Positions 34,692 to 43,428 of a DNA stretch of 64,000 nucleotides are shown one piece after another; positions within the stretch are counted from its first letter, which is position 1, and each line of letters opens with the position of its first letter. The position numbers were made by a program, and so were the translations under genes. The notes under the pieces were generated by a model that was not told where the DNA came from, did not search any database, and saw only the letters and a list, made by a program, of their open reading frames with translations. Origin of the DNA: Paenibacillus barcinonensis (lineage in GTDB: Bacteria > Bacillota > Bacilli > Paenibacillales > Paenibacillaceae); NCBI RefSeq assembly GCF_003217495.1, contig NZ_QJSW01000021.1:27967-91966 (forward strand). The letters are read 5' to 3'.

Positions 34692-36008
34692 ATGAAAGCG
34701 CTATTAAAGAAATCTTTAAGCCTGTTTCTGGCTCTGGGGCTTGCGGGGAGTCTTGCGGCATGCTCGTCCGATTCATCCGGCGGGGCACAGGGGGGAAGCA
34801 ATGGCAAGATCAAGCTGACACTGTGGGATCAATCGGTGGGTACCACGGACCCGTCAGCCAAGCTGCTGCCCGAGATTGTGGAGAAATGGAACAGCGAGCA
34901 TCCCGACATCCAGGTTGAACGTACAGGCACAACGGGTGAACAATACAAAACCAAGGTTAAAACCTCCATCGCAGCCGGCGAAGCACCAGACCTCTTCTAC
35001 GGCATGGGCGGGGGAAGCTTTATGCAGCCTTATATCAAATCCGGCAACATCCTGGAGATTACACAATATTTAACAGACGATATCAAGGAGCGAATGGGTC
35101 CAGGGATGGCAGAGGCGATTAATATGGACGGCAAAATTTACACACTGCCTGTGTATACACACATCGCTAATCTTTATGTCAATACGGACCTGTTTGAAAA
35201 GGCGGGTGCCAAAATTCCAACGACATATAACGAGCTGCTGGATGCTGTCACCAAGCTGAAGGCCGCAGGAATTACGCCAGCTGTCATTGGTGAGAAAGAC
35301 CGCTGGCCGGGCATGTACTGGTATGACATTATTGCGATGCGTCAAGCAGGTAATGCAGCGGTGATGGAGGCCTTTAAAGACCCGTCCAAGTGGGATTCAC
35401 CTGACTTTGTAGCAGCGGCAACCAAGATGCAGCAGCTGGCTAAGGCTGGGGCATTCAACAGCAGCATGTTCAGTATGAGCTATGACGAGATGTTGGGAGC
35501 ATTTAACGCTGGCAATGGAGCAATGATGTTCCAGGCCAACTGGGTGAATGCAGGCATTGAAGACCCTTCGTCTTCAGCGGTAAAAGGCAAAGTGAAGGTC
35601 ATCCCGTTCCCGGTATTTGAGGATGGCAAAGGCACCAATACCGAAATCTTCGGCGGAGCGGTCGATGGATTCTACATCAGTCAGACGACTCAACATCCGA
35701 AGGAAGCCACGGAATTCCTCATGTATCTGAGCGAGCAGCTGGGTACGCAGGGTTTCCTCGCAGGAGCCGGACTGCCGAGCTGGAAGATAGATTCCCTCGA
35801 TACGTCCAGCCTGTCCTCGCTCGACCTGTCTGCTGCGGACATTATGAAAACGGCAACCTCGTTCATCGCCTGGTGGGATAACATCCTGCCTGCAGAATCG
35901 GCCGAAGCGCACAAAAACCTGATCGCCCAGCTGCTGGCGGGTGATGTGACGCCAGAGGAGTTCTGCAAGCAGATGGCGCAGCTGAAGCCGACAGAGCTAA
36001 GCCTGTAG
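34692..36008 (+). CDS. Extracellular sugar-binding lipoprotein (CUT1 ABC family)
   Basis: 438-aa solute-binding protein. Lipoprotein signal with lipobox LAAC at residues 19-22, then the family 1 fold: KIKLTLWDQSVG, IVEKWNSEHPDIQVE, GEAPDLFYGMGGGSF, YTLPVYTHIANLYVNTDLFEKAG and GAVDGFYISQTTQHPKEATEFL (each quoted in part). It captures an oligosaccharide or sugar for the two permeases that follow; the sugar cannot be told. Two ATGs (34689, 34692) follow GGGAGG, and the second has the better spacing. Probably controlled by the YesM/YesN pair and perhaps CcpA. Confidence 0.93.
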   Translation: MKALLKKSLSLFLALGLAGSLAACSSDSSGGAQGGSNGKIKLTLWDQSVGTTDPSAKLLPEIVEKWNSEHPDIQVERTGTTGEQYKTKVKTSIAAGEAPDLFYGMGGGSFMQPYIKSGNILEITQYLTDDIKERMGPGMAEAINMDGKIYTLPVYTHIANLYVNTDLFEKAGAKIPTTYNELLDAVTKLKAAGITPAVIGEKDRWPGMYWYDIIAMRQAGNAAVMEAFKDPSKWDSPDFVAAATKMQQLAKAGAFNSSMFSMSYDEMLGAFNAGNGAMMFQANWVNAGIEDPSSSAVKGKVKVIPFPVFEDGKGTNTEIFGGAVDGFYISQTTQHPKEATEFLMYLSEQLGTQGFLAGAGLPSWKIDSLDTSSLSSLDLSAADIMKTATSFIAWWDNILPAESAEAHKNLIAQLLAGDVTPEEFCKQMAQLKPTELSL

Positions 36009-36029
36009 GTTAAAAACAAAGCCCAAACG

Positions 36030-36063
36030 AGGCGTGGTCCGGGAGTTTCCGGTCACGCCTTTG
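36030..36063 (+). terminator. Intercistronic stem-loop
   Basis: AGGCGTG/CACGCCT with inner CCGG/CCGG, followed by TTTGAG. Typical of hairpins that keep the binding-protein mRNA more abundant than the permease part. Confidence 0.6.
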
Positions 36064-36077
36064 AGAGGAGAAGAGTG

Positions 36078-36947
36078 ATGAACGCTGTATTTTCCAATAA
36101 AGGCACGATTGCCGTCTTTGTCCTGCCCACACTGATTCTGTTCTGCGGCATTGTGCTGATTCCGATCTTCATCTCCAGCTATTATAGTCTGCTCGATTGG
36201 AATGGGGTAGGGAAGGGCACGTTTATCGGCCTGGACAACTATGTGGAGATGTTTAAGGATACCCGAGTGATTAATTCGATCAAAAACTCACTGCTGTTCG
36301 CAGGTGCTTCGGTGTTTATTCAATTACCAATCTCCTTGGTACTTGCACTGATTTTGGCGTCCAACGTGAAGGGAGAGGGCTTTTACCGCACCGTGTATTT
36401 CATTCCTGTACTGATCTCCACGGTGGTTATTGCCCAGCTATGGTCGAAAATCTACAATGCTGATTACGGTCTGCTCAACGTCCTGCTGCAGAACATCGGT
36501 CTGTCCAGCTGGGCGCAGGATTGGCTCGGTCAGAAGCAAACGGCCCTTGCGGCATCGTTTATCCCTACACTATGGCAGTACATGGGATATCACATGCTGC
36601 TCATGTACGCGGGAGCAAAATCCGTATCCCAGGATGTGCTGGAGGCGGCCCGAATGGATGGGGCTTCCCGTATACGTGTGGCCTGGTCCATTATGATCCC
36701 GCTGATGAAGCCGATCCTCAAGGTATGTCTGGTATTTTCGGTGATCGGGGCATTCAAGGTGTTTGACCTGATCTATGTCCTGACAGGCGGCGGTCCATTC
36801 TACAGCACAGAGGTGCCAAGCACGCTGATGTACAGCACGATTTTTGACATGTTCAGATACGGATATGGCAGTGCGATTTCGGTGTTTATCATTGTGGAAT
36901 GTCTGGTATGCACCATCCTCATTAATTCATTGTTCAAGACAGAGTAG
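36078..36947 (+). CDS. Sugar ABC transporter permease (MalF/UgpA type)
   Basis: 289-aa inner-membrane permease with six transmembrane helices and the EAA loop motif EAARMDGASRIRVAWSIMIPLM near residues 190-210 (quoted in part). The start ATG 36078 follows GAGAGGAG by 7 bases; a GTG one codon earlier also opens the frame. It pairs with the next permease. No ATPase is encoded here, so a shared MsmX-type ATPase is likely, as in many Bacillales. Confidence 0.94.
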   Translation: MNAVFSNKGTIAVFVLPTLILFCGIVLIPIFISSYYSLLDWNGVGKGTFIGLDNYVEMFKDTRVINSIKNSLLFAGASVFIQLPISLVLALILASNVKGEGFYRTVYFIPVLISTVVIAQLWSKIYNADYGLLNVLLQNIGLSSWAQDWLGQKQTALAASFIPTLWQYMGYHMLLMYAGAKSVSQDVLEAARMDGASRIRVAWSIMIPLMKPILKVCLVFSVIGAFKVFDLIYVLTGGGPFYSTEVPSTLMYSTIFDMFRYGYGSAISVFIIVECLVCTILINSLFKTE

Positions 36948-36962
36948 AGGGAGGGAAGAAGC

Positions 36963-37841
36963 ATGAGTACCCTTGATGTGATGCTGCAAAAAAAGCCCCG
37001 GCCTCAGCGCTCCATGACTGGAGCCATCGGCAAAGTGCTGCTGCAGGCGTGTTTGATCCTTATCGCCTTCATTCAGATCTATCCGCTGATCTGGCTGGCA
37101 CTGTTTTCCTTGAAGGATAACAGTGAGATTTTCAGCGGCGATGTCGTCGGGCTGCCCAAATCCTTCTTATGGAGTAACTATACCAGAGCGCTGTCTGACG
37201 GGCATGTGCTGAACTATTTTATGAATAGTGTGCTGGTCACAGTGGTCTCTATTGTTCTGGTGCTGATCCTGTCCTCTATGACGGGGTACGCCATTACAAG
37301 AATGAACTGGAAGCTCAGTGGGCTGACGATGACGATGATTCTGCTCGGTATGATGGTGCCGATTCATGCGGCGCTGCTGCCGCTGTTTATTATTTTGAAA
37401 AACCTGGGCCTTCTCAACAGCTATTGGGCCCTCATTATCCCCTATGTGGCCTTCGGTATTCCGATGGCGGTATTCATTCTGGGCAGTTTTTTCAAGGGCA
37501 TTCCGAGAGAGATGGAGGAGTCTGCGGTCATGGATGGGTGCGGCATATACCGCACGTTTTTCTCCATTATTCTGCCGCTCGTAACTCCGGCAATCTCTAC
37601 GGTAGCGATTTTTACGTTTTTGTCGTGCTGGAATGAGCTGATGTTTGCAGTGACATTTATTAACAATACGGCTTACCAGACTCTGACGGTGGGTATGATG
37701 TCCATGGTCGGAACGTACATTACGCAGTGGGGCATCATCGGCGCAGGTCTGATGATTACAACGGTGCCAACGGTTGTGATCTACCTGCTGCTGAATAAAC
37801 AGGTGCAGAAGAGTATGATTGCGGGTGCGATCAAGGGCTGA
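36963..37841 (+). CDS. Sugar ABC transporter permease (MalG/UgpE type)
   Basis: 292-aa permease with six transmembrane helices and an EAA-type loop ESAVMDGCGIYRTFFSIILPL. The N-terminus has a proline/arginine-rich cytoplasmic stretch before TM1. AGGGAGGGAAG precedes the ATG, 15 bases after the first permease. Last gene of the transporter operon. Confidence 0.94.
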   Translation: MSTLDVMLQKKPRPQRSMTGAIGKVLLQACLILIAFIQIYPLIWLALFSLKDNSEIFSGDVVGLPKSFLWSNYTRALSDGHVLNYFMNSVLVTVVSIVLVLILSSMTGYAITRMNWKLSGLTMTMILLGMMVPIHAALLPLFIILKNLGLLNSYWALIIPYVAFGIPMAVFILGSFFKGIPREMEESAVMDGCGIYRTFFSIILPLVTPAISTVAIFTFLSCWNELMFAVTFINNTAYQTLTVGMMSMVGTYITQWGIIGAGLMITTVPTVVIYLLLNKQVQKSMIAGAIKG

Positions 37842-37998
37842 TTAGTGGGGTGAGTTTGCTTAGACCGATAGAGATGGGAGTTCGATCTGTTTCGGCTAAC
37901 GACTCCTAAAGTGTGATCACTGGACTAGACCCAGGCTTCTGACCGTGGAATAATAAGGAAGAGCTTATCCGAGCAGTCAGAGAGGGGAATATGATGAT

Positions 37999-38613
37999 AT
38001 GGTGGAGCAGTCAATTGTCGAGCAGGTAACGATGAAGGAAAAGGTTGTAGCTTTTACATTTGATGATGGTCCGCACCCGGTATACACCCCGCAAGTGCTG
38101 GACATTTTCCGCCGCGCAGGCGGGCATGCGACATTTTTTATGATTGGCAAGGAGATGGAAGCGCACCCGGACATTGCAGCGGAGGTGCACCGTGAAGGGC
38201 ATGAGATTGCTAATCACACGTACACCCATCCGAACCTGACCGAGCTTACGCTGGATGAGGCTGGAGAGGAGCTGCGACAAGCAGAACAACTGGTTCAGAA
38301 GGTCACGGGCAAGTCTGCCCGGAGCTTCCGGCCGCCTTATTTTGGCGTCAACGATGACATTCTGGCTCTGGCTGCGGAGCGTGGGTATCGTACGATTGGT
38401 GCAGTGAATGGTGCTGCCAGGGATTGGGACAATCCCGGAACCCGGCATATTGTGGAGCATAGCCGCTCGGCGGTGAAGCCTGGCAGTGTGCTGATTTTCC
38501 ATGACGGATACGGTGATCGCTCCCAGACAGTAGAAGCTGTGCGTGTGCTGGTGGAGGAACTGACGGCAGACGGATATCGGTTGGTTACGGTGAGTGAATT
38601 GTTAGACATGTAA
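37999..38613 (+). CDS. Polysaccharide deacetylase (NodB homology, CE4)
   Basis: 204-aa CE4 esterase. Motif 1 TFDDGPH (catalytic Asp and metal Asp), motif 2 HTYTHPNL (metal His pair, HxxxH), motif 3 RPPYFGVN, and the closing IFHDGYGDRS with the catalytic His. There is no signal peptide, so the enzyme is cytoplasmic or released another way. The substrate may be peptidoglycan, chitin oligomers or another N-acetyl sugar. ATG 37999 is 12 bases behind GAGAGGGG; a later ATG at 38032 is possible and would remove 11 non-conserved residues. Confidence 0.87.
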   Translation: MVEQSIVEQVTMKEKVVAFTFDDGPHPVYTPQVLDIFRRAGGHATFFMIGKEMEAHPDIAAEVHREGHEIANHTYTHPNLTELTLDEAGEELRQAEQLVQKVTGKSARSFRPPYFGVNDDILALAAERGYRTIGAVNGAARDWDNPGTRHIVEHSRSAVKPGSVLIFHDGYGDRSQTVEAVRVLVEELTADGYRLVTVSELLDM

Positions 38614-38650
38614 TGCGTTGTAATGAATATCCCGGTATGAAAATAATACA

Positions 38651-38717
38651 AAAAATACTCCCCACAGAAGCGGAGAGGTCATTGCAACACGATCTCTGTA
38701 CCCTGCATGGGGAGTAC
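38651..38717 (-). terminator. Terminator of the nitroreductase gene
   Basis: TACTCCCC (38657-38664)/GGGGAGTA (38710-38717) outer stem with GAGAG/CTCT inside. On the minus strand it is followed by TTTTTT. Confidence 0.75.
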
Positions 38718-38778
38718 TTAATTTAGCATGGACTTACTTGTTCTGGCTCTATTCCCGTTTACCGTGATATCGGCAGGA

Positions 38779-39366
38779 CTATACGGAGTCCACCAACGTC
38801 AATAACTCGGATACAGGCGTACGTGGTCTGGCGCGGCGAACCTTCGATGGATCGAAATATCCCATATGCAGGGTACCAACCACCTTCTGGCCTGGCTTCA
38901 CACCCGCCGCCTCCCGGAATGCGGGACTCCAGTTGTAGTCATTCGTTTTCCAGACAACGCCGATGCCTCGTTCCCAGGCTAACAGCTGTAAATTTTGAAT
39001 GAGAGCACTTGCCGCTGACAGAGCTTCTTCCCATTCTTTCCAACGGGGCTCCTCGTCAATCAGCACCAGCAGGTGCACCGGGACCTCGGAGCAGTAGGCC
39101 TGCTCCACTCGTTCGCCGTATTGCTCACGCTTGTCCGCTGTATATGTAGCAAGCACTGCATCCGAGAAACGCTTGCGCCCTTCGCCAACAAACATGAGGA
39201 ACCGCCAAGGCTCCTTGCGGGAGTGAAAGGGTGCCCATACGGCGGCATCTAGCAGCTCCATGATGAGCGGTACAGGTACGTCTTCGCCTGTAAAATGATT
39301 CACCGTACGCCGTTCGCGGATCGTTTTTTCAATAGCCTGATAGGTTTCTTCCATCCTCTGCTCCAT
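38779..39366 (-). CDS. Nitroreductase family protein
   Basis: 195-aa FMN-dependent oxidoreductase of the nitroreductase fold. RRTVNHFTGEDVP near the N-terminus binds FMN phosphate in the family; AAVWAPFHSRKEPWRF and the GIGVVWKTN segment also fit. Family members reduce nitro compounds, quinones or other electrophiles with NAD(P)H. ATG 39366 has AGGAGGG at 8 bases; the frame opens 14 codons earlier without a ribosome site. It is 49 bases downstream of the siderophore-binding gene on the same strand, so it may share its iron-responsive transcript. Confidence 0.87.
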   Translation of the reverse strand: MEQRMEETYQAIEKTIRERRTVNHFTGEDVPVPLIMELLDAAVWAPFHSRKEPWRFLMFVGEGRKRFSDAVLATYTADKREQYGERVEQAYCSEVPVHLLVLIDEEPRWKEWEEALSAASALIQNLQLLAWERGIGVVWKTNDYNWSPAFREAAGVKPGQKVVGTLHMGYFDPSKVRRARPRTPVSELLTLVDSV

Positions 39367-39414
39367 GCTCAATTCCCTCCTGATTATGCATATCTTCAGT
39401 ACATACAATTACGA

Positions 39415-40437
39415 TCATTTGACGAGTGCCTGCAGCACATCATCCACCTTTTTGTTGTAAGCGAGCGGCCCGAAGGTCATCCAATGATCCATGCTTACCT
39501 CATAGGTTTGATTGTTTTTCACGGCGGGGAGGGATTTCCAGATGCTGCTGTTGATCAACTCCTGCGCCAGATCTTTGCCGCCCTCATCGTAAGTAATGAA
39601 CAGATGATCTGCTGTAATCTCCGGGATGATTTCCTTAGAGATGACCGCCATACCGGAGTCTTCACCCCAAGCCAGATCTTTAGCAATCTGCGGTGGGTTC
39701 AATCCCAGATCGGTATAGAGGACATTGCCAACATATCCCCCTGGTCCGCCATAGAGCCGAATTTCCTTATTGCTGCGAACACGGACAAAACCGACCGTTT
39801 CATCTCCGATGGCGGCTTTCAGTTTGGCCTTGGCATCCTTCACCTTGCTGTCATAGCTCTGGAGCACCTTCTCTGCTTCGGCCTGCTTACCCGTCAGCTC
39901 ACCGATGGTCCGTAAGGCTTCTCGCCACTGATCTGGAGCATCTGCTCCGAAAACATAAGTAGGTGCAATGCTGGAAAACTTTTCGTAATTCCCGTCATTC
40001 GCATAACTAGGGAAGGCAAGCAGGATCAGATCGGGTCTGGCAGCGAGCATCGCCTCGTAATCGATGGCGCTGGTATCCACTTTAGGCAAATCCCCGATGG
40101 ATGACTGCAAGTATTTCAACGAGAACGAGCCGATAACCGTCTGTGTCACGGGTTTGATTCCCAGAGCGACAAGGTAATCCTCCAGATATAAACCCGCAAT
40201 CCGCTGGGGGTGGGCAGGTACTTCAATACTTCCAAAGTCATGCTTGAAAGTGTTCACCTGAGCTCCGTCCTGCTGTGTGGTTGTTGTTGATGCTTGGTTT
40301 GCGTCGGATGCCTCTGCTGTTTGGTCTGAACGGCTATCCTGAGTGGAACTTGCCGGATTCGTGTTCCCACAAGCGGTTAGAACAGCGAGCACTAAAACGA
40401 TGAAGCACACCAGCAAGTGGTCACGTAGGTTCCTCAT
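39415..40437 (-). CDS. Iron-siderophore-binding lipoprotein (FecB/FhuD type)
   Basis: 340-aa type III solute-binding protein. Lipobox LTAC is at residues 20-23, followed by a Ser/Thr/Gln-rich linker, then the FecB fold with VPAHPQRIAGLYLEDYLVALG, YEAMLAARPDLILLAFPSY and IAPTYVFG (quoted in parts). It captures a ferric siderophore outside the membrane. AGGAGG precedes the ATG, and a Fur-type box overlaps the upstream region. No FecCD permease or ATPase is in the window. The binding domain is clearly paralogous to the C-terminal half of the divergent-function regulator encoded at 40598-42313. Confidence 0.93.
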   Translation of the reverse strand: MRNLRDHLLVCFIVLVLAVLTACGNTNPASSTQDSRSDQTAEASDANQASTTTTQQDGAQVNTFKHDFGSIEVPAHPQRIAGLYLEDYLVALGIKPVTQTVIGSFSLKYLQSSIGDLPKVDTSAIDYEAMLAARPDLILLAFPSYANDGNYEKFSSIAPTYVFGADAPDQWREALRTIGELTGKQAEAEKVLQSYDSKVKDAKAKLKAAIGDETVGFVRVRSNKEIRLYGGPGGYVGNVLYTDLGLNPPQIAKDLAWGEDSGMAVISKEIIPEITADHLFITYDEGGKDLAQELINSSIWKSLPAVKNNQTYEVSMDHWMTFGPLAYNKKVDDVLQALVK

Positions 40438-40454
40438 GTTGTATCCTCCTATAT

Positions 40455-40473
40455 GATAAAGATTATCATTCTC
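40455..40473 (-). promoter_or_regulatory. Fur box upstream of the siderophore-binding gene
   Basis: GATAAAGATTATCATTCTC matches the 19-bp Fur consensus GATAATGATAATCATTATC closely on the minus strand (17 of 19). It lies 17 bases before the start codon. Iron-replete Fur would repress. Confidence 0.8.
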
Positions 40474-40597
40474 ATACGGATTCTAACATGGGCTCTGGCA
40501 AAACGACCATACAGAATTGTTCGATTTCATTTATGAGATTGTGCGTTTCATCCGTGGACAGCCTCGCTTCACCGTTGCCGAATCGCGCTTATAAAGT

Positions 40598-42313
40598 TTA
40601 TTTTCTGCGGCTGCGCATGGAGTCCAGCACCTGCTGAATTTTTCGTTCATGTCCGAGCACACCAAAGGTCATCCAGACATCGGTTGTACCCATGTACACC
40701 TGATTGTTTTGAACCGCGCCGAGTTCAGTCCAATAAGCACTTTGAAACAGCAGCTGTGCCTGTTCAGTCTGAGCATCGTCCACAATAACCAGTAGATGGT
40801 CTGCTTCAAGCTGGCTTAGACTCTCGGGTCTGACCGGAATGACCGCACCTGTAGGGTGGCGAGACCATTCCTGAAGCAACGGTGGCATGTTTAGGCCTAA
40901 ATCCTCGTATAACACAGAGCCGGTGTAGCTTTCAGGTCCACCATACAAGCATAATCCTTCCCTGAAATGATACCGAAGCAACGCTACCGTCTCATCTCCA
41001 ATCATCCCTTCCAGTTCCTGCTTGGCCTTTCGTGCCTGCTCATCATAACGTTGAATAGCTTGCCGGGCTTGTTCCTCCCGGTGCACCAGACCCGCGATGC
41101 TCATCAATGTTGATCGCCAGTCCAATCCGGCTTGCTGGAATACATACGTAGGGGCAATCCCCGCGAACTGCTCATATCGTGCATCTGCTGCAAAATCGGG
41201 AAAGCCGAGCAGGATCAGATCGGGGCGCAAGCCTCGTAGCAAGCTAAAGTCGATGTGGCTGACGTCCAGCTTCTGCACTCCATCCAGAGCGCTCGACAAG
41301 TATCTCTGATAGTAACTGGAGCGTGAATATTGCACCACCGGCTGGATGCCCAGTACAGTTAAGTGATCCTCCAGAAAGAGACCGACAATTCGCTCAGGCG
41401 GTCGGTTTTCGGCTGCTGCCGGGGAACTGGAAGCACGCAGATGCGCAGTATACAGCAGGGAGCTGGCGATGCTTCGTTCTTGATTACGCTGTACATATGC
41501 CGTTGGCGGCAGGCCCACCACCTGTTTAAAGCGTGAGCTGAAGTAATATGGCGTACTGAAGCCAACAGATTGGGCGATCTCGCGTATAGGTTTATCGGAA
41601 GAGACCAGCATTTGTTTTGCATGCTTGATTCGAATTTCGGCAAGCCTGTCCATCGGGCTTGTACCCGTTTCTTTGCGAAATAGAGATGAATAATAACCAG
41701 GGCTCATATCAGCGATCTGTGCAAGCTGCTCGCGGGTCAGCTCCTGATCGTACTGCTGCTCCATATAGAGAATGGACCGCTGAATGGCCGGGTTGATGTC
41801 TGGAGCCGAGGTTTCCAACCAGTCTGCCTGTTCCCATACATGATCCAGCAGCTCCATGAAGAGCCGCTGACGTTGAAACTCCTGTCGTTCATCAGACTGT
41901 GCACGTCTTGCATATAATTGATCTATCATCTGGCCGATCTGTGGCTGCTCGTACCAGCAGATTTCTCCTTCATACGGTAATCTTGCGGGTACACGCCGGA
42001 TCTGTCCTTTTGCATGGTAAGCTTCGATGATGCGTATCCCGTCAAAGACGAGTTCATACCCTTGCAGAGGTGCTTCTTCTTCCTCCGTAGAGAGATGATA
42101 TGCCGTTTCCGGCGAGAACAAAAAGCAGCTTCCTGAACGCACGGGACATGGCGGCTTGTCCTTCCATTGGAGCCACCCCTGCCCTGAAGTAATATAGATC
42201 AACTTGTGGATGTCGAAGCGAGGTGTATTTCCTTCCTCCCCGTACAGCTGTCTTATATGTAGAAGCGCAAAGGTCAGAGATGAAGGGGCATGCGATGTAT
42301 ATGAATTCATCAT
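40598..42313 (-). CDS. AraC-type regulator fused to a siderophore-binding domain (Btr-like)
   Basis: 571 aa with no signal peptide. N-terminal cupin-like sensor region (1-160), AraC helix-turn-helix pair at about 170-270 (LAQIADMSPGYYSSLFRKETG, IAQSVGFSTPYYFSSRFKQVVG, quoted in part), then a complete FecB-type binding domain (about 300-565: RIVGLFLEDHLTVLGIQPVV, LRPDLILLGFPDFA). The same architecture as B. subtilis Btr, which activates bacillibactin uptake genes when it binds the siderophore in the cytoplasm. Its binding domain resembles the protein encoded just downstream (39415-40437), so it probably senses the same ligand and controls that gene. Confidence 0.9.
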   Translation of the reverse strand: MMNSYTSHAPSSLTFALLHIRQLYGEEGNTPRFDIHKLIYITSGQGWLQWKDKPPCPVRSGSCFLFSPETAYHLSTEEEEAPLQGYELVFDGIRIIEAYHAKGQIRRVPARLPYEGEICWYEQPQIGQMIDQLYARRAQSDERQEFQRQRLFMELLDHVWEQADWLETSAPDINPAIQRSILYMEQQYDQELTREQLAQIADMSPGYYSSLFRKETGTSPMDRLAEIRIKHAKQMLVSSDKPIREIAQSVGFSTPYYFSSRFKQVVGLPPTAYVQRNQERSIASSLLYTAHLRASSSPAAAENRPPERIVGLFLEDHLTVLGIQPVVQYSRSSYYQRYLSSALDGVQKLDVSHIDFSLLRGLRPDLILLGFPDFAADARYEQFAGIAPTYVFQQAGLDWRSTLMSIAGLVHREEQARQAIQRYDEQARKAKQELEGMIGDETVALLRYHFREGLCLYGGPESYTGSVLYEDLGLNMPPLLQEWSRHPTGAVIPVRPESLSQLEADHLLVIVDDAQTEQAQLLFQSAYWTELGAVQNNQVYMGTTDVWMTFGVLGHERKIQQVLDSMRSRRK

Positions 42314-42448
42314 GATGGGAGTCCATTCCTTTCATATCGTTGACGAGTCACTTTCATCGTCTATAGTTCATTGTTTAAAGCCATTATAGAAACTTGCAGA
42401 CATGGACGCAATGCATCAAACCTAAGCATAACCAGATGAAGCACGACA

Positions 42449-42479
42449 AAAGGACGAAGCCCGTTATGTCGCTGCTTCG
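42449..42479 (-). terminator. Terminator after the 247-aa gene
   Basis: CGAAGC (42455-42460)/GCTTCG (42474-42479), followed on the minus strand by TCCTTTTG. Confidence 0.55.
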
Positions 42480-42525
42480 CCGCTTCTTTTATCTCCAGTG
42501 TTTGATTCACCTCAGTACTCCGTGC

Positions 42526-43269
42526 TTACTGGTTATTGAACATGGGCTCTGTCCGCAGCAGATAATTGCCTCTAACCTCAGCCGTCCAGTTGGCAAAGAC
42601 CTCTCTCCATTGCACACTGTTAAAAAATTCATCAACGGACTGGTTGTCAGAGTCCCAATCAACGAATATGTTAAGCGGGGTAATTCCTCCTGCCCAGATG
42701 CCGTTGCTGACATCGGTTCCCGTCTCTCGGACTAACAGGATCGGGATACCGAACTGGAATGCCATAGCAGGTTCAATCTGCGAAAAGGTGGAGCCTTCCC
42801 AGAACGGCGTCGTCGTTGGCGGGTCACCTACATTGGACCGAAGAATCTCGACATAAAATCTGCGGAAATTGATAGCAAGCAGACCATAGCTGGAAAATAC
42901 AAGCCGCCGGATATTCGTCAGAATATTTTCCGGGTATTGTTCACTTACAGGCAGTGTGCGCGGGAATAACAGCGCATCTTCAATCTCCAGCACGAGTCGG
43001 TTCAAAAATTGCCCCTGCACATCGTTCACCGTGTTAGTTGTACTCAGGAAGATCGGAATGCGAAACGCACGATCCACACAGGTTTGGATGGCGGAGGGGG
43101 CATCCTTGACCACAGACATAGACTTGGCTCTCGGGGTGGAGGCAAGAGCAGATGTCCGCACCTGTCCACGGACGGGCGGCAGCTCGGTTACAAAGCTGAC
43201 GGGGGAATGATTTTTCATCGGTACCTGCTGTGTTTTGGTGGTTTTCGTCTTACCTTTGGATTGATTCAA
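42526..43269 (-). CDS. Hypothetical protein, TIR/deoxyribosyltransferase-like pattern
   Basis: 247 aa, family not recognised. A charged N-terminal tail (1-70) precedes an alpha/beta domain: strand FRIPIFLSTT, helix with QFLNRLVLEIEDALLFPR, SEQYPENILTNIRRLVFSSYGLLAINFRR, then SQIEPAMAFQFGIPILLVRE (all in part). A strand-helix order with a Glu before A-x-x-x-G-x-P-x-x-x-V is seen in nucleoside deoxyribosyltransferases and TIR-like NAD-cleaving domains. The start is TTG at 43269 behind GGAG. Divergent from the mechanosensitive channel gene. Function unknown. Confidence 0.65.
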   Translation of the reverse strand: MNQSKGKTKTTKTQQVPMKNHSPVSFVTELPPVRGQVRTSALASTPRAKSMSVVKDAPSAIQTCVDRAFRIPIFLSTTNTVNDVQGQFLNRLVLEIEDALLFPRTLPVSEQYPENILTNIRRLVFSSYGLLAINFRRFYVEILRSNVGDPPTTTPFWEGSTFSQIEPAMAFQFGIPILLVRETGTDVSNGIWAGGITPLNIFVDWDSDNQSVDEFFNSVQWREVFANWTAEVRGNYLLRTEPMFNNQ

Positions 43270-43364
43270 TGTTCACATCTCCAATGCACAAGATTCGGGT
43301 TCACTCGTTAACCCCAGCCTATGCACATTAGCCCATCCGTGTGACCGGGCAATTCTGCTGAAAT

Positions 43365-43394
43365 TTTACTTCGTACAGCAATCTACTTTATAAT
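43365..43394 (+). promoter_or_regulatory. SigA-type promoter of the MscS-family gene
   Basis: TTTACT (43365-43370), 18 bases, TATAAT (43389-43394), 34 bases before the ATG. Confidence 0.5.
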
Positions 43395-43428
43395 AATAGG
43401 CTAAACTGGACTGCGTCAGGAGGAGAAC

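Noticed and set aside
34478..34918. 146-aa frame through copy B of the dispersed element into the lipoprotein gene
   Set aside because: It translates the repeat and an out-of-frame part of the binding-protein gene. The analogous small frame in copy A (16905-17102) is also a repeat artefact, likely annotated as hypothetical in some genomes.
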